Notes: generated from the sequence alone by a model not told the origin. A stretch of DNA of 64,000 nucleotides from Clostridiales bacterium (GCA_019424245.1 JAHYZV010000009.1:12487-76486); one strand, 5' to 3'; positions 16,294 through 26,871 are shown, counted from the stretch's first letter. Made by a program: numbers and translations.

Positions 16294-18831
16294 ATGAGAA
16301 GAACTGATAAAAGGTCCAGCTCCAAATATATTTTTTTAGGCGTATTGTTTATTGCGACTATGGTTGTTACATTTTTATCTATGGGACTTGAGACGGTTAC
16401 ACCATCGGCAACGACTATGACGGAGGCTACATTACCAGTCATATCAATGCTGACAGATGAAGGAACGGAATTTAATCCACTTCATGGATATACAGCAGCT
16501 ATTAATCAGGCACTTACTAATGACAGCCTTACACCGATAGCACAGAACAGAAAGCTTGATATAGTAATATATAGCTATGGGGCAGATGTGCAGGAGGTTT
16601 CATACAAAGTAAGAAGCCTGTCGGATAATTCGCTTATTGAGAATACTAAGGTAAATACACTTAACAGAGATGACAATAAAATAACAGCAACTCTTGGAAT
16701 AAAGAATCTTATAGATGATAATGTACAGTATGCACTTGAGATAATGATAAAAACATCAGCACATGATGAAATATATTATTATACAAGAATAGTTACAGGA
16801 GAGAATTATGAGCTGGATAAGAAGTTTGAGTTTGTAAAATATTTTAATGCATGCACATTAAATCCAGGCAGACTGAATGAAATCCAGAAGTATCTTGAAA
16901 CATTATCAAGTGGCAACAACAGTAACTATGGTAAGGTAAATATTAACAGTTCGTTATCACAGGTTGGCTGGGGAGAAATAACACCATATATAGAAAGCCA
17001 GCTTGTACCTAAAGTTAAGGAAATAAGCAAGGATGTTGCTATTATAACTTTAAACTATAGGGCAGGTGCGGTTAACGAATATGATTCTTATGATTCATAT
17101 AATGTTTATGAGTACTATAGAATAAGGCAGACTAATTCAGGATTTTATCTGCTTAACTATGAAAGGGAAGCAAACCAGATATTTGATGGAAAGAACGATC
17201 TTACATCGGCTGGAAAGATTAATCTTGGAATACAATCATCATCAACAGCAGAGTATGCTTCAGATGAAAAGGCAAAATATGCATATTATGTAAATGAGGG
17301 TTCATTATGGTGCTTCAATACAGATGATAATATATATACGAGAGTTTTCTCTTTTAATACAGACGAAACAGATGGTATACGTGAGAATTATAATGAACAT
17401 GGCATAAAAATACTAAATGTACAGGATAGTGGTGACTGCAGCTTTTTGGTATATGGATATATGAACAGAGGTGAACATGAAGGTGAATCAGGTGTTTCGC
17501 TCTGCAGATATTCATATATAGATAATAAGGTTGAAGAAAGATTATATATTCCAGTTGATATACCATATGATATATTATCGCAGAATATAGGAAACATAGC
17601 TTATCTTGCAGACGAGAATACATTTTATATACTTATGGATGACTCACTGTATTGTATCGATCTTATAAGCAAAGAGGTTATGACAGTTGTATCAGATCTT
17701 GTAGATGGAACATATGCGGTATCTGAGGATGGAAGCTCTATAGCATACAGCATTAACGGTAAGCTATATGGAACTGAAAGTATAAGAGTATTCAACATGT
17801 CAGATGATAGTGAACACATAATACAGGCTGATGATGGCGACTATATAAAATGTCTGGGATATATCAATAATGATTTTATATATGGTGTGGCACATAAGGA
17901 TGACATTATAATAAAAGATGACGGAAACAGAACATTTGCAATGTATAAAGTATGTATCATGAATTCTTCATATGAGATTATAAAAGAGTATGAGGAAAAC
18001 GGTATATATGTAAGTGATGCAAGTGTTTCAGATATGCGTATCAATCTTACAAGAATAGTGAAGTCTGGTTCAGGATATGAAGGAACAAGTATAGATCAGC
18101 TTATCAATAAAGATGAGAATGTAAAAACAGACGGACTGGCGTTAGATTCTGTAGTGAGTGATAACAGAAAGCAGGAGCTGGCAATAAAGCTTACAAAAGC
18201 TTTGTCATCAACAACTGTACAGTTCAGGACTTCTTCTGATGTTGTATACAGAGAGGATGCAGTTCTTGAACTGGCAAAAGAATTCAAGGGTGATGGAAGG
18301 TATTATGTATATGGATATGGTAAGTTTCAGAACAGTACGACGGATATATCCAAAGCTATAGCCCTTGCGTATGATACCTATGGCTCAGTAGCGGATTATA
18401 ACGCTAATACAATATGGAAAAGATATAAAAATACTACAGGAGAACTTAAGGGATTATCATTATCAGGACAGTCATCTGGCGCACTGGCCAGCGCATTGCA
18501 GGCAGTTGCTGCATATGCCGGAGGACAGTCAGATATATCGGAAGCTCTTAAGACAAAGACAGCAGATGAAGTGCTTAGCAGTATACCAGGAGTAAGCGGA
18601 ATAAGTATTAAGGGAGTATCTATAGACAAAATGCTTAATTTCATTGATAATGGATGCCCGGTTATAGGAAAAAGTGGGAATGATTCATATGTTATAATAA
18701 CGGCATATGATTCTAAGAATGTGACTTATACGGATGCAGCATCAGGTATGAGTCAGACAGTTTCCTTAACAGATGCAAATAAGTTATTTACACAATGGGA
18801 AAATGTATTTGTAACATATTACAAGAATTAA
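16294..18831 (+). CDS. Large membrane-anchored surface protein with beta-propeller-like region and inactive C39-like domain
   Basis: 845 residues. One membrane helix (about 16-35), then an outside region. Residues about 320-640 show repeated WCFNTDDN / LYCIDLISKE / IAYSINGKLYG type strands, like a beta-propeller. The last ~150 residues resemble a C39-type papain fold: GQSSGALASALQAVAAYAGG aligns with the usual Q-x-x-CG-x-x-ALAMVL-x-YYG motif and TDAASG with the Asp-Pro strand. The catalytic Cys is replaced by Ser and the His by Ser (GNDSYVII). It is therefore probably a binding module. It lies 13 bp before the PBP1A gene, so a role in wall synthesis is inferred. Start 16294 follows GGAG. Confidence 0.7.
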   Translation: MRRTDKRSSSKYIFLGVLFIATMVVTFLSMGLETVTPSATTMTEATLPVISMLTDEGTEFNPLHGYTAAINQALTNDSLTPIAQNRKLDIVIYSYGADVQEVSYKVRSLSDNSLIENTKVNTLNRDDNKITATLGIKNLIDDNVQYALEIMIKTSAHDEIYYYTRIVTGENYELDKKFEFVKYFNACTLNPGRLNEIQKYLETLSSGNNSNYGKVNINSSLSQVGWGEITPYIESQLVPKVKEISKDVAIITLNYRAGAVNEYDSYDSYNVYEYYRIRQTNSGFYLLNYEREANQIFDGKNDLTSAGKINLGIQSSSTAEYASDEKAKYAYYVNEGSLWCFNTDDNIYTRVFSFNTDETDGIRENYNEHGIKILNVQDSGDCSFLVYGYMNRGEHEGESGVSLCRYSYIDNKVEERLYIPVDIPYDILSQNIGNIAYLADENTFYILMDDSLYCIDLISKEVMTVVSDLVDGTYAVSEDGSSIAYSINGKLYGTESIRVFNMSDDSEHIIQADDGDYIKCLGYINNDFIYGVAHKDDIIIKDDGNRTFAMYKVCIMNSSYEIIKEYEENGIYVSDASVSDMRINLTRIVKSGSGYEGTSIDQLINKDENVKTDGLALDSVVSDNRKQELAIKLTKALSSTTVQFRTSSDVVYREDAVLELAKEFKGDGRYYVYGYGKFQNSTTDISKAIALAYDTYGSVADYNANTIWKRYKNTTGELKGLSLSGQSSGALASALQAVAAYAGGQSDISEALKTKTADEVLSSIPGVSGISIKGVSIDKMLNFIDNGCPVIGKSGNDSYVIITAYDSKNVTYTDAASGMSQTVSLTDANKLFTQWENVFVTYYKN

Positions 18832-18844
18832 AGAGGATATGTAT

Positions 18845-21106
18845 ATGGCGAATTCATCAGAAAGCAGAACTTCACAGAAAAGAAACGCACAAGTTAAAAA
18901 ACCTGTACGAATTAATTCAAAAAAACGCAGGAGACGCAGAATAATAAAAAGAATAGTAATAGCAATTATAGTTGTGTTACTGGCTGGTGCAGGTATATAT
19001 GCAGGACCAAAGCTTGTAAAGATAGCTAAGCTTGCAGCAGATGCAAAGCAGATGGCAGATGAGAGTAGTGTTGATATTTTTAAGAATGGAAAGACAACAG
19101 TTATATATGATAAGAATGGTGACCAGCTTTGTACCATGAAAGCATCAAAGGATATGTATTATATAGATTATGATAACATACCAGCTACGCTTGCAGATTC
19201 GTTTGTTGTTATGGAGGACAGGGATTTTTATAATCATTCAGGTATTGATATTAAAGCGATTATACGAGCGCTGATAGCAAACCGTAAAAGTGATACTATA
19301 GTCCAGGGAGCCAGCACAATAACACAGCAGGTTGCCAAGAATGTTTTTCTGACACAGGAAGTAACGTGGGATAGAAAGATCAAGGAGATATTCCTTGCAT
19401 GGGGGCTTGAAAAGAAATACTCAAAGGAGCAGATACTTGAGTTCTATCTTAACAACATATATTTCAGTAACGGATATTATGGTGTAGAAGCAGCAGCTAA
19501 AGGATATTTTGGAAAATCAGCTTCGGAGCTTTCAGTATCGGAACAGGCATTTATAGCAGCAATACCAAACAATCCGACTAAGTACAATCCGCTGACAAAC
19601 TATGATGCTACGCTTACAAGAAGGAATCTTATACTTAAAGAGTTATATAATGCAGATTATATAGATTCGATGACATATAACACAGCGCTTGATGAAGAGA
19701 TAACTGTATCTGGCTCAGGAGAAAAGGTATCAACGAAGAATAATTCTGTAGAAACATATGCAAGACATTGTGCTACAGAAGAAATGATGAAGTACTGTGG
19801 ATTCGTTATGAGAAACAACTTTAATTCCGAAGATGAATATAATGAATATGAAGAACTTTACCAGAAATATTATTCAACATGCCAGCAGATGCTTCTTGGC
19901 GGTGGATATACTGTGTATACAAGTATAGATCCAGAGGCACAGGAGGCACTTCAGGATTCGATAGATAAAAACCTTGCTTCATATAAAACATTATCGGATG
20001 ATGGTGTATATGAATTTCAGGGAGCCGCAACATGTATAGATAACAGTACTGGTAATGTTGTTGCAATAGTTGGCTCACGAAGCCAGGAGCTTGATGGATA
20101 TACACTTAACAGGGCATATCAGAGCTACAGACAGCCAGGAAGCTCAATAAAACCAATAGTTGTTTATACACCATATTTACAGCAGGGAAATACACCGGAT
20201 ACTATAGTTACTGATGAAAGGATAGATGGTGGACCTAATAATGCTGACGGCTCATATGCAGGACAGATGACACTAAGAACTGCTGTCATGAAGTCGAAGA
20301 ACACAGTAGCATGGAAAATATACAGAGACGACATTACGCCTAAGATGGGTATAGGTTTCCTGCTTAATATGGGATTCCATAAGGTATGGATGGATAAGAA
20401 CACCAACGCAGTTGCACTTGGAGGCTTCACATATGGTGTTTCGACAGAAGAAATGGCAGGTGCATATGCCACTATAGCAAATGATGGAATGTTCCGGCAG
20501 CCTACGTGTGTTACAAAGATAACTAACACATCTGGAAGGACGATAGTAGATACATCCGGAAGAGAAGTGAGGGTATATGATACTAATTCATGCCGCCTTA
20601 TGACAGATATGTTAAGATCCGTAGTTACTGGAGGTACAGGTGTTGGTGCAGAACCATCAGATGCTATTGTAGCTGGTAAAACAGGAACGACTAATAGTAA
20701 CAAGGATGCATACTTCTGTGGATATAGCCAGTATTATACTATGGCTGTATGGACAGGTTACGATTATCCTAAGACACAGAGTTCTGTAAAGACACTTAGC
20801 ATATTCAGGGATTTTATGGAAGTGATCCATAAAGGAAAGGAGAAGGTTGAGTTTAAGACTGCCTCTAACGTGATAACAAAGCAGACAGAAACACAACCGG
20901 AAACAACAACGTCAGAAGAGCAGGAAACATCTACCAAGCAGGAAACAACAAGCAGGGTTCAGGCAACAACGAAAGAACAGATACAAAAGACAACAGCAGA
21001 TAATACATCCACCTCTACAAAGGCAACAGAAAAAACAACGGAAAATAAGACAAAGCATACAGGAGAGTGGGATGCACCGACGCAGACGGATAAAGTTATA
21101 GAGTAA
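18845..21106 (+). CDS. Class A penicillin-binding protein (PBP1A-type)
   Basis: Bifunctional peptidoglycan glycosyltransferase/transpeptidase, 753 residues. Basic N-terminal tail, one membrane helix (about 35-58), GT51 domain with VVMEDRDFYNHSG (catalytic Glu) and QGASTITQQVAKN. The transpeptidase has all three motifs: SSIKP (SxxK), SKN, and KTGTT. A Thr/Glu-rich low-complexity tail (last ~75 residues) is likely a wall-spanning extension. Start at 18845 gives 8-base spacing from AGAGG; ATG 18839 is too close. Confidence 0.95.
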   Translation: MANSSESRTSQKRNAQVKKPVRINSKKRRRRRIIKRIVIAIIVVLLAGAGIYAGPKLVKIAKLAADAKQMADESSVDIFKNGKTTVIYDKNGDQLCTMKASKDMYYIDYDNIPATLADSFVVMEDRDFYNHSGIDIKAIIRALIANRKSDTIVQGASTITQQVAKNVFLTQEVTWDRKIKEIFLAWGLEKKYSKEQILEFYLNNIYFSNGYYGVEAAAKGYFGKSASELSVSEQAFIAAIPNNPTKYNPLTNYDATLTRRNLILKELYNADYIDSMTYNTALDEEITVSGSGEKVSTKNNSVETYARHCATEEMMKYCGFVMRNNFNSEDEYNEYEELYQKYYSTCQQMLLGGGYTVYTSIDPEAQEALQDSIDKNLASYKTLSDDGVYEFQGAATCIDNSTGNVVAIVGSRSQELDGYTLNRAYQSYRQPGSSIKPIVVYTPYLQQGNTPDTIVTDERIDGGPNNADGSYAGQMTLRTAVMKSKNTVAWKIYRDDITPKMGIGFLLNMGFHKVWMDKNTNAVALGGFTYGVSTEEMAGAYATIANDGMFRQPTCVTKITNTSGRTIVDTSGREVRVYDTNSCRLMTDMLRSVVTGGTGVGAEPSDAIVAGKTGTTNSNKDAYFCGYSQYYTMAVWTGYDYPKTQSSVKTLSIFRDFMEVIHKGKEKVEFKTASNVITKQTETQPETTTSEEQETSTKQETTSRVQATTKEQIQKTTADNTSTSTKATEKTTENKTKHTGEWDAPTQTDKVIE

Positions 21107-21187
21107 AGCTGCATGCTGTATTGAAGATTTTTATATTAAGTTACTTATGTAAGATATTAAAATGTAAGATGCTAAAAAGTAATATGT

Positions 21188-21236
21188 AAAAAAGCTGCTG
21201 TGACATTGATATAGTTAATGCCACAGCAGCTTTTTT
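21188..21236. terminator. Intrinsic terminator after PBP1A gene
   Basis: AAAAAAGCTGCTGTG (21188-21202) pairs perfectly with CACAGCAGCTTTTTT (21222-21236), giving a stem with A-run before and T-run after, so it can serve the + strand gene and the opposite gene that ends at 21309. Confidence 0.9.
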
Positions 21237-21308
21237 ATATATATCAGTGAGCGGCAAAATTTACTTTTGACACTCACATCATCTTATGATAAATAATATA
21301 ACGTGAAA

Positions 21309-21761
21309 TTACTTATTCTTTTTACCGAAATTCTTGAAAAATCCTTTTTTCTTCTTTTCTTCAACAACTATTTTTCCACCACGTACTGACTTGATACCAG
21401 TGATGTATATACCGCTGACCTCTGCTTTAACTTCAGCCTTAATAGGAATCTGGTCATATACCTTAGGATCAGCCATAAGAGTCATAACCTTAGGACCAAT
21501 CTTTGCCTTTACAACAGGTACCTTGCTTCTTTGAAGGTACTTAGGTGTCTGGTCAAGTACGATCTTAGGAAGACCAGCTTCTTTTAATTTCATTTTTTTC
21601 TTATCGATGATCAGCATCGACATAACCTGCTTGGCAGCATCAATCTGTGCCTGATTAGCATCCTGCTTCTTACGAAGCTTGTTACCTACAATAATAAGAG
21701 CTACTAAAGCAACAACAAGTATTGCAATAATAACCAATAAAACTATCGCCCATACTGGCAT
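21309..21761 (-). CDS. Membrane-anchored hypothetical protein
   Basis: 150 residues. One N-terminal membrane helix (about 3-25), a charged coil (RKKQDANQAQIDAAKQ), a basic middle segment (YLQRSKVPVVKAKIGPKVMTLMADPKVYDQIP) and a very basic Lys-rich C-terminus (EEKKKKGFFKNFGKKNK). I do not recognise a named family. Start chosen at ATG 21761 behind GGAGGAAA. It probably sits in the membrane with a basic cytosolic domain that may bind nucleic acid or lipid; this is inference. Confidence 0.75.
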   Translation of the reverse strand: MPVWAIVLLVIIAILVVALVALIIVGNKLRKKQDANQAQIDAAKQVMSMLIIDKKKMKLKEAGLPKIVLDQTPKYLQRSKVPVVKAKIGPKVMTLMADPKVYDQIPIKAEVKAEVSGIYITGIKSVRGGKIVVEEKKKKGFFKNFGKKNK

Positions 21762-21859
21762 AATTATTTCCTCCTGCATATATATTTCAGTAATTCATTA
21801 ATAACTTTAGTATTATATCACGTAAAAAGAGTGATGAAAAGATATTAAACACTAATATT

Positions 21860-22591
21860 TTATACAAGTTTCTGATTATTGTTATACTTGGTAAGTATAA
21901 GTCCGTGTACATATTCTGGCACATTCTTCTTATCTTCAGCGGACATCAGAGACATATCAAGAGGTTCGCAGAATTCTATAATAGTGTGAGCTTTTTTAAG
22001 AAATGGTGCATGATCTTCAAATATAGCAGAAGTGTTGTTCTGCACAACAGGTACTATAAGACAGCCGGATTTTTCAGCAAGCTTAAAGCTTCCAGCATGA
22101 AATTCCATTACACCTTCACCTTTGTTACGTGTCCCCTCAGGGAATATTACAAGAGAGGTACCATTTTTAATATATTCGATACCAGTAAGGATTGACTTAA
22201 GTGCAGCTCTTGTATTGTTTCTGTCAAGCATAATACATTTTATATTAGCCATCCATCTGCGTAGTATAGGTACCTTTGACATTTCATTTTTTGCAACGTA
22301 GGCAGCCCTGCCTTTAATAAATGTATAAGATATGATTACATCAAAAAATCCACGATGGTTTCCTACAAACAAAACAGGCTTATCAGCTGGTATATTTTCA
22401 AGTCCGATGGCGGTGATGTTTGTTCCGCATATAAGAAGAATAAGTCTGAACATAAATCTTGCTATTGCATCTGAGGCTTTTTCTTTAGCAAGTGGATTCT
22501 TTTTGCCGGCAAGCCACAGTATAGGAAGTGCAAGCAGGCTGAATAAAGCAAATATTAACAAAACAATTATCAGTATGATTAGTCTGATCAT
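21860..22591 (-). CDS. plsC: 1-acyl-sn-glycerol-3-phosphate acyltransferase
   Basis: Acyltransferase that makes phosphatidic acid at the inner membrane face. 243 residues, N-terminal hydrophobic helix (about 1-28), then the four family blocks: NHRGFFD (HX4D catalytic), KNEMSKVPILRRWMA, FPEGTRNKGEG and a Val-Pro-Val stretch VPVVQN. AAGGAG precedes the start. Nearby on the same strand are apbE and the basic membrane protein, but gaps suggest separate units. Confidence 0.93.
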   Translation of the reverse strand: MIRLIILIIVLLIFALFSLLALPILWLAGKKNPLAKEKASDAIARFMFRLILLICGTNITAIGLENIPADKPVLFVGNHRGFFDVIISYTFIKGRAAYVAKNEMSKVPILRRWMANIKCIMLDRNNTRAALKSILTGIEYIKNGTSLVIFPEGTRNKGEGVMEFHAGSFKLAEKSGCLIVPVVQNNTSAIFEDHAPFLKKAHTIIEFCEPLDMSLMSAEDKKNVPEYVHGLILTKYNNNQKLV

Positions 22592-22672
22592 ATATAACTC
22601 CTTTTAATAAAATTATCTTTTGATGTTATGATAAAATATCTATAACAAGTATAATACCAATACTTAGCTGTT

Positions 22673-23713
22673 CTACTTCTGCACATACGAGGATGCGTAA
22701 GAAGAGTAAAGCTTTGTACCATCATTTTTCATAAATATAGCTTCTATGCCATCAAGGCTTTCAATCAGCTCCATTCCTTTATCAGCACCGAGAACAAAAC
22801 AGGTTGTACTAAGGCAGTCACCGGTTGTTGATTCATGTGATATGATGGTAACATCACAAAGCTCTGATTCATATGGGTATCCGGTTTTTGGGTTTAAAAT
22901 ATGGTGGTAAAAAGTTCCGTCACCAGAATAAAAATACCTTTCATATGTTCCGGATGATACAACAGATGAATCGTTGATGTTTAACAGCTCCATATATTCA
23001 CCTGTATCAGAGAAAGGCTTTTTAACAGCGATTGTAAAATCGGTATTTTTCTTTTTTTCTCCAATGCATAAAACATTGCCACCAAGATTAATTATAGCGC
23101 TTTTTACACCATTATCAACTAAAAAAGTCTTGATTTTGTCGGCTATATATCCCTTTGCTACGGCACCAAGGTCTATACAGAAGCCATCAGGCATATCTAT
23201 ATAGTGTGTTCCTGCTGTGTCAGTGTTAAGAGTGACCTTCGTATAATCTACATATTCCAGTGCATTGCTTATAAGTGAAGCATCAGGAACAGAAGGTGAA
23301 TCGGAGGTGAAATCCCATAGACGGGATACACTTCCTATGGTTATATCAAATGCACCATCTGACAGACGGCTGTATTCAAGACCGGTTTCAATAAGTTCAT
23401 ATAGTTCATCGCTTATTATTGATGTTTCTTTATTGTTGACCTTATACAGTTCGCTCGCTGCAAGAGTCCGTGAAAAAATATGTTCATAATGATCACATAA
23501 CGATATAGCTTCCGAGATAATGCTTTTATTGACATTGGTATAAGAAGATATCTGCACATAAGTGTTTAGCTTATAATCAGTTATGCTTATTGGAGTTGTC
23601 AGGGTTAATTCAGTCCCGCATCCTGTAAGAGGAAGTATACAGGCTGTTATAAGCACAGTAGACAGAATCAGGCAGGATAACTTCTTTTTTTGTTTATACA
23701 AAATATTCTTCAT
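22673..23713 (-). CDS. apbE: FAD:protein FMN transferase lipoprotein
   Basis: Attaches FMN to threonine in Rnf/Nqr-type or other flavoproteins outside the membrane. 346 residues. A lipoprotein signal ends in the lipobox LTGC near residue 32. Family motifs: FDITIGSVSRLWDF, DLGAVAKGYIADKI, NLGGNVLCIG and HHILNPKTGYP; the late STTCFVLGADKG is also typical. No Rnf genes are in the window. Ribosome site upstream is weak (AAAAGAAAAC). Confidence 0.93.
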   Translation of the reverse strand: MKNILYKQKKKLSCLILSTVLITACILPLTGCGTELTLTTPISITDYKLNTYVQISSYTNVNKSIISEAISLCDHYEHIFSRTLAASELYKVNNKETSIISDELYELIETGLEYSRLSDGAFDITIGSVSRLWDFTSDSPSVPDASLISNALEYVDYTKVTLNTDTAGTHYIDMPDGFCIDLGAVAKGYIADKIKTFLVDNGVKSAIINLGGNVLCIGEKKKNTDFTIAVKKPFSDTGEYMELLNINDSSVVSSGTYERYFYSGDGTFYHHILNPKTGYPYESELCDVTIISHESTTGDCLSTTCFVLGADKGMELIESLDGIEAIFMKNDGTKLYSSYASSYVQK

Positions 23714-23886
23714 GTTTTCTTTTATTCCAATTCCTATATTATTATATTTACCTAAAAGAGTATACCAAATATTGAAAAAAATGTGAATTCACTTTTAATT
23801 TGTACTGGATTATGTTATAACAGATAATGTTGTGAAACAAGCTGGCTGGAAATAACATGCCAAGAATAATGAAATGAGGATTATTT

Positions 23887-25053
23887 ATGAAAAAGAAATT
23901 AGTTAGCCTTATGCTTGCTGCTACAATGGTAGTATCGCTTGCAGCATGTGGCTCTAAAAAGACAGAAGCTCCAACTTCTACAGTACATAAGGATATAACT
24001 GCTGCACAGTATGATTCAATAATATCTGCAGATGCAGCAATATATAAAAAGAACTTTACAATGCCAGAGTTTAAGGGAATGGAAGTGACAGTAGATAAGT
24101 CAGTGCTTAATGTATCAGATTCGGATGTTGATGATTATATTAACCAGAATATCATTGCTTCACAGGCAAAAACAGAAAATGTTACAAGTGGCGTTACAGC
24201 TAACGGTGATAGCATCATACTTGATTACTCAGGTAAGCTTGATGGTGAAGCATTCTCAGGTGGAACAGCAACAGATGCCTCATATACTATAGGTTCAGGA
24301 AATTTCATCAGTGATCTTGATAAGGGTCTTGTTGGACTTACAGTTGGACAGGAGTATGATATTCCATGCACATTCCCAGATAACTATACATCTGAGCTTG
24401 CTGGAAAGAGTGTAATATTCACTGTTAAAGTAACAGCTATAGTTAAGACTACATATCCAGAGATAACAGATGAATGGGTAATGGAAAACAAGGATACTCT
24501 TAATCTTTCAGGAACAACAGTTCCAGAGTTCAGGCAGGAAGTAAGAAAGATAGTAGAGGCTAATGCCAATGACAAATATATGCAGGCAACATTCAATACT
24601 GCATATGAAAAGATTAAAGAACAGATTGGTGATAGCGTGACATATCCAGATGATGAAGTACAGTCACTTGTTGAAGTGTTTAATACTAACATTGAAAACG
24701 AATTTAACAATTATGGTTCATACTATGGTGCGTCAGATCTTGATTCATATAAAACAAAGGTGTATGGTTTTGATTCAATAGATGCATACAACGAATATGT
24801 TGATAACCAGGCAAAGTCATACCTTTTAGAGAAGATGGTGATCACAGTAATTGCTGCAGATAACGATATCCACGTAAATGAAGATGAAATAGTATCATAT
24901 GGTAACGATCTTGCAACATATTATGGATATGATGATTTTGCTGCTATTACAGATGCAGTTGGTAACGAGGTTGTATCTGAGATTGGATACCAGATTCTTT
25001 CACAGAAGGTTATAGAGTTTGTATGCAGTCAGATATCAGAAGTTGAGAAGTAG
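23887..25053 (+). CDS. FKBP-type peptidyl-prolyl isomerase lipoprotein, trigger-factor-like
   Basis: Secreted chaperone, 388 residues. Signal peptide with lipobox SLAACG (Cys21). The middle (about residues 95-180) is an FKBP domain (DSIILDYSGKLDGEAFSGG, GSGNFISDLDKGLVGLTVGQ, DIPCTFPDNY), flanked by a trigger-factor-like C-terminal helical region. This architecture is common for extracellular trigger-factor-like foldases in Lachnospiraceae. ATG after GAGG. A clear terminator follows at 25082-25126. Confidence 0.9.
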   Translation: MKKKLVSLMLAATMVVSLAACGSKKTEAPTSTVHKDITAAQYDSIISADAAIYKKNFTMPEFKGMEVTVDKSVLNVSDSDVDDYINQNIIASQAKTENVTSGVTANGDSIILDYSGKLDGEAFSGGTATDASYTIGSGNFISDLDKGLVGLTVGQEYDIPCTFPDNYTSELAGKSVIFTVKVTAIVKTTYPEITDEWVMENKDTLNLSGTTVPEFRQEVRKIVEANANDKYMQATFNTAYEKIKEQIGDSVTYPDDEVQSLVEVFNTNIENEFNNYGSYYGASDLDSYKTKVYGFDSIDAYNEYVDNQAKSYLLEKMVITVIAADNDIHVNEDEIVSYGNDLATYYGYDDFAAITDAVGNEVVSEIGYQILSQKVIEFVCSQISEVEK

Positions 25054-25081
25054 AATACAGCATATATTATTCTGCATAAAT

Positions 25082-25126
25082 ATATTGGGACGGTGTATAA
25101 TACATTGTCCCAATATTGTTTTTTTT
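25082..25126 (+). terminator. Intrinsic terminator after the FKBP lipoprotein gene
   Basis: ATATTGGGAC (25082-25091) pairs with GTCCCAATAT (25107-25116), followed by a run of nine T. Perfect 10-bp stem. Confidence 0.9.
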
Positions 25127-25170
25127 AGATAAAGAAAAATTTATATGGTTTATATGAATGGGAGATTATA

Positions 25171-26838
25171 ATGAAAGAATTCGTACCAAAGATATTTGAT
25201 GTGATGAAAACATATTCAAAGGGTCAGCTTGTAAAGGATGTTGTGGCTGGTATTATCGTTGCTATAATAGCACTTCCTTTATCAATAGCGCTTGCCCTTG
25301 CATCAGGAGTAAGCCCGGAGCAGGGCATATATACTGCGATATTTGCAGGATTTGTAATATCATTTCTTGGCGGAAGCAGGGTGCAGATAGCAGGTCCCAC
25401 AGCTGCATTTGCAACAATAGTGGCAGGTATAGTAGCCAGAAATGGTATGGATGGATTAATAACAGCCACAATTATGGCTGGTATTATACTTGTAGTTATG
25501 GGATTTTTAAAGTTTGGTAATCTTATCAGATTTATTCCATATACGATAACAACAGGATTTACTTTTGGTATTGCTGTGACGATAGTTATAGGACAGATTA
25601 AGGATTTCCTTGGGCTTACTTATCCAGCAGGAACTGCGGCAGTTGAGACTATGGATAAGCTGAAGGCTGTTATAGCTAATATAGGAACATTTAATATTAA
25701 GGCATTTGTAGTTGGTGTTGTTGCACTTGCAATTCTTATCATATGGCCAAGGTTTAAGGCACTTGATAAAATACCACCATCACTTATTGCAGTTATAGTA
25801 TCAGTTCTCATGGTTAAATTCATCGGACCATTAAAGGATGTCAATACAATCGGAAGCCTGTATACAATAAAGAAGGGACTTCCAGCGGTAAGTATTCCAA
25901 GTGTCAATATTGATATGATTATGACACTTCTTCCGGATGCGCTTACTATCGCGGTACTTGCAGGTATAGAAAGTCTTCTTTCATGCGTTGTGTCAGACGG
26001 TATGATAGGTTCAAGACATAAGCCTAATATGGAGCTTGTTGCACAGGGAGCAGGTAATATTGTGTCAGCACTTTTTGGTGGTATTCCGGCAACAGGTGCT
26101 ATCGCAAGAACAGCAGCCAATGTAAAGAATGGTGGACGTACACCTATAGCGGGAATGGTTCATGCGGTTACACTTCTTATTGTGCTTGTAGTGCTTATGC
26201 CATATGCGGCATGGATACCTATGCCAGCTATTGCAGCGATTCTGTTTATTGTTGCATATAATATGAGTGGCTGGAGAGAAATGGTTAATCTTGTAAAGCA
26301 CTCACCAAAGTCAGATATTCTTGTACTTCTTACAACTATGATACTTACTGTTGTATTTGACTTAGTCGTTGCAATAGAGGTAGGTATTGTTATGGCAGCA
26401 CTTCTCTTTCTTAAGAGAATGGCAGATGTAACAGAGGTGAGAAGCTGGAAATATATCGGGGAAGATATTGATGAGAATAATGATCCTGAAAGTATCAATC
26501 TAAAGAAGGTTCCAGATAAGACTTTAGTATATGAAGTAATCGGACCAATGTTTTTTGCAGCGGCGGATAAGTTTATGGACATACATATGGAGTCTGATAT
26601 AAAAGTAGTCATAATCAGAATGCGTGGTGTTCCAGCTATGGATATATCAGCATTGCGTTCGCTTAAGAATATACATAATGTATGTAAGAAGCGTGGCATA
26701 ACACTTGTATTATCCCACGTTCAGGAACAGCCTAAGTCTATGATGGAGAAGGCTGGATTTGCGGCAGAAGTTGGTGAAGAGAATTTCTGTGCCAATATTG
26801 ATGCAGCACTGGCACATGCACAGGATATCGTTGGATAA
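25171..26838 (+). CDS. SulP-family anion permease with STAS domain
   Basis: Membrane transporter, 555 residues, with about 12-14 membrane segments and a C-terminal cytosolic STAS domain (about residues 440-555; VVIIRMRGVPAMDISALRSL). The motif AGPTAAFATIVAGIV and the GIPATGAIARTAANVKNGGRTPIAG region are typical of SulP. Substrate (sulfate, bicarbonate or an organic acid) cannot be read from sequence. Stands alone, ended by the hairpin at 26872. Confidence 0.92.
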   Translation: MKEFVPKIFDVMKTYSKGQLVKDVVAGIIVAIIALPLSIALALASGVSPEQGIYTAIFAGFVISFLGGSRVQIAGPTAAFATIVAGIVARNGMDGLITATIMAGIILVVMGFLKFGNLIRFIPYTITTGFTFGIAVTIVIGQIKDFLGLTYPAGTAAVETMDKLKAVIANIGTFNIKAFVVGVVALAILIIWPRFKALDKIPPSLIAVIVSVLMVKFIGPLKDVNTIGSLYTIKKGLPAVSIPSVNIDMIMTLLPDALTIAVLAGIESLLSCVVSDGMIGSRHKPNMELVAQGAGNIVSALFGGIPATGAIARTAANVKNGGRTPIAGMVHAVTLLIVLVVLMPYAAWIPMPAIAAILFIVAYNMSGWREMVNLVKHSPKSDILVLLTTMILTVVFDLVVAIEVGIVMAALLFLKRMADVTEVRSWKYIGEDIDENNDPESINLKKVPDKTLVYEVIGPMFFAAADKFMDIHMESDIKVVIIRMRGVPAMDISALRSLKNIHNVCKKRGITLVLSHVQEQPKSMMEKAGFAAEVGEENFCANIDAALAHAQDIVG

Positions 26839-26871
26839 AGGTATGTGACAGCAGATATATAGATATGAATT

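Noticed and set aside
20164..20703. Minus-strand open frame (179 codons) opposite PBP1A
   Set aside because: Shadow of the transpeptidase domain; no family match and no ribosome site.
26160..26699. Minus-strand open frame opposite the SulP gene
   Set aside because: Shadow frame; the + strand product has clear transporter and STAS motifs.
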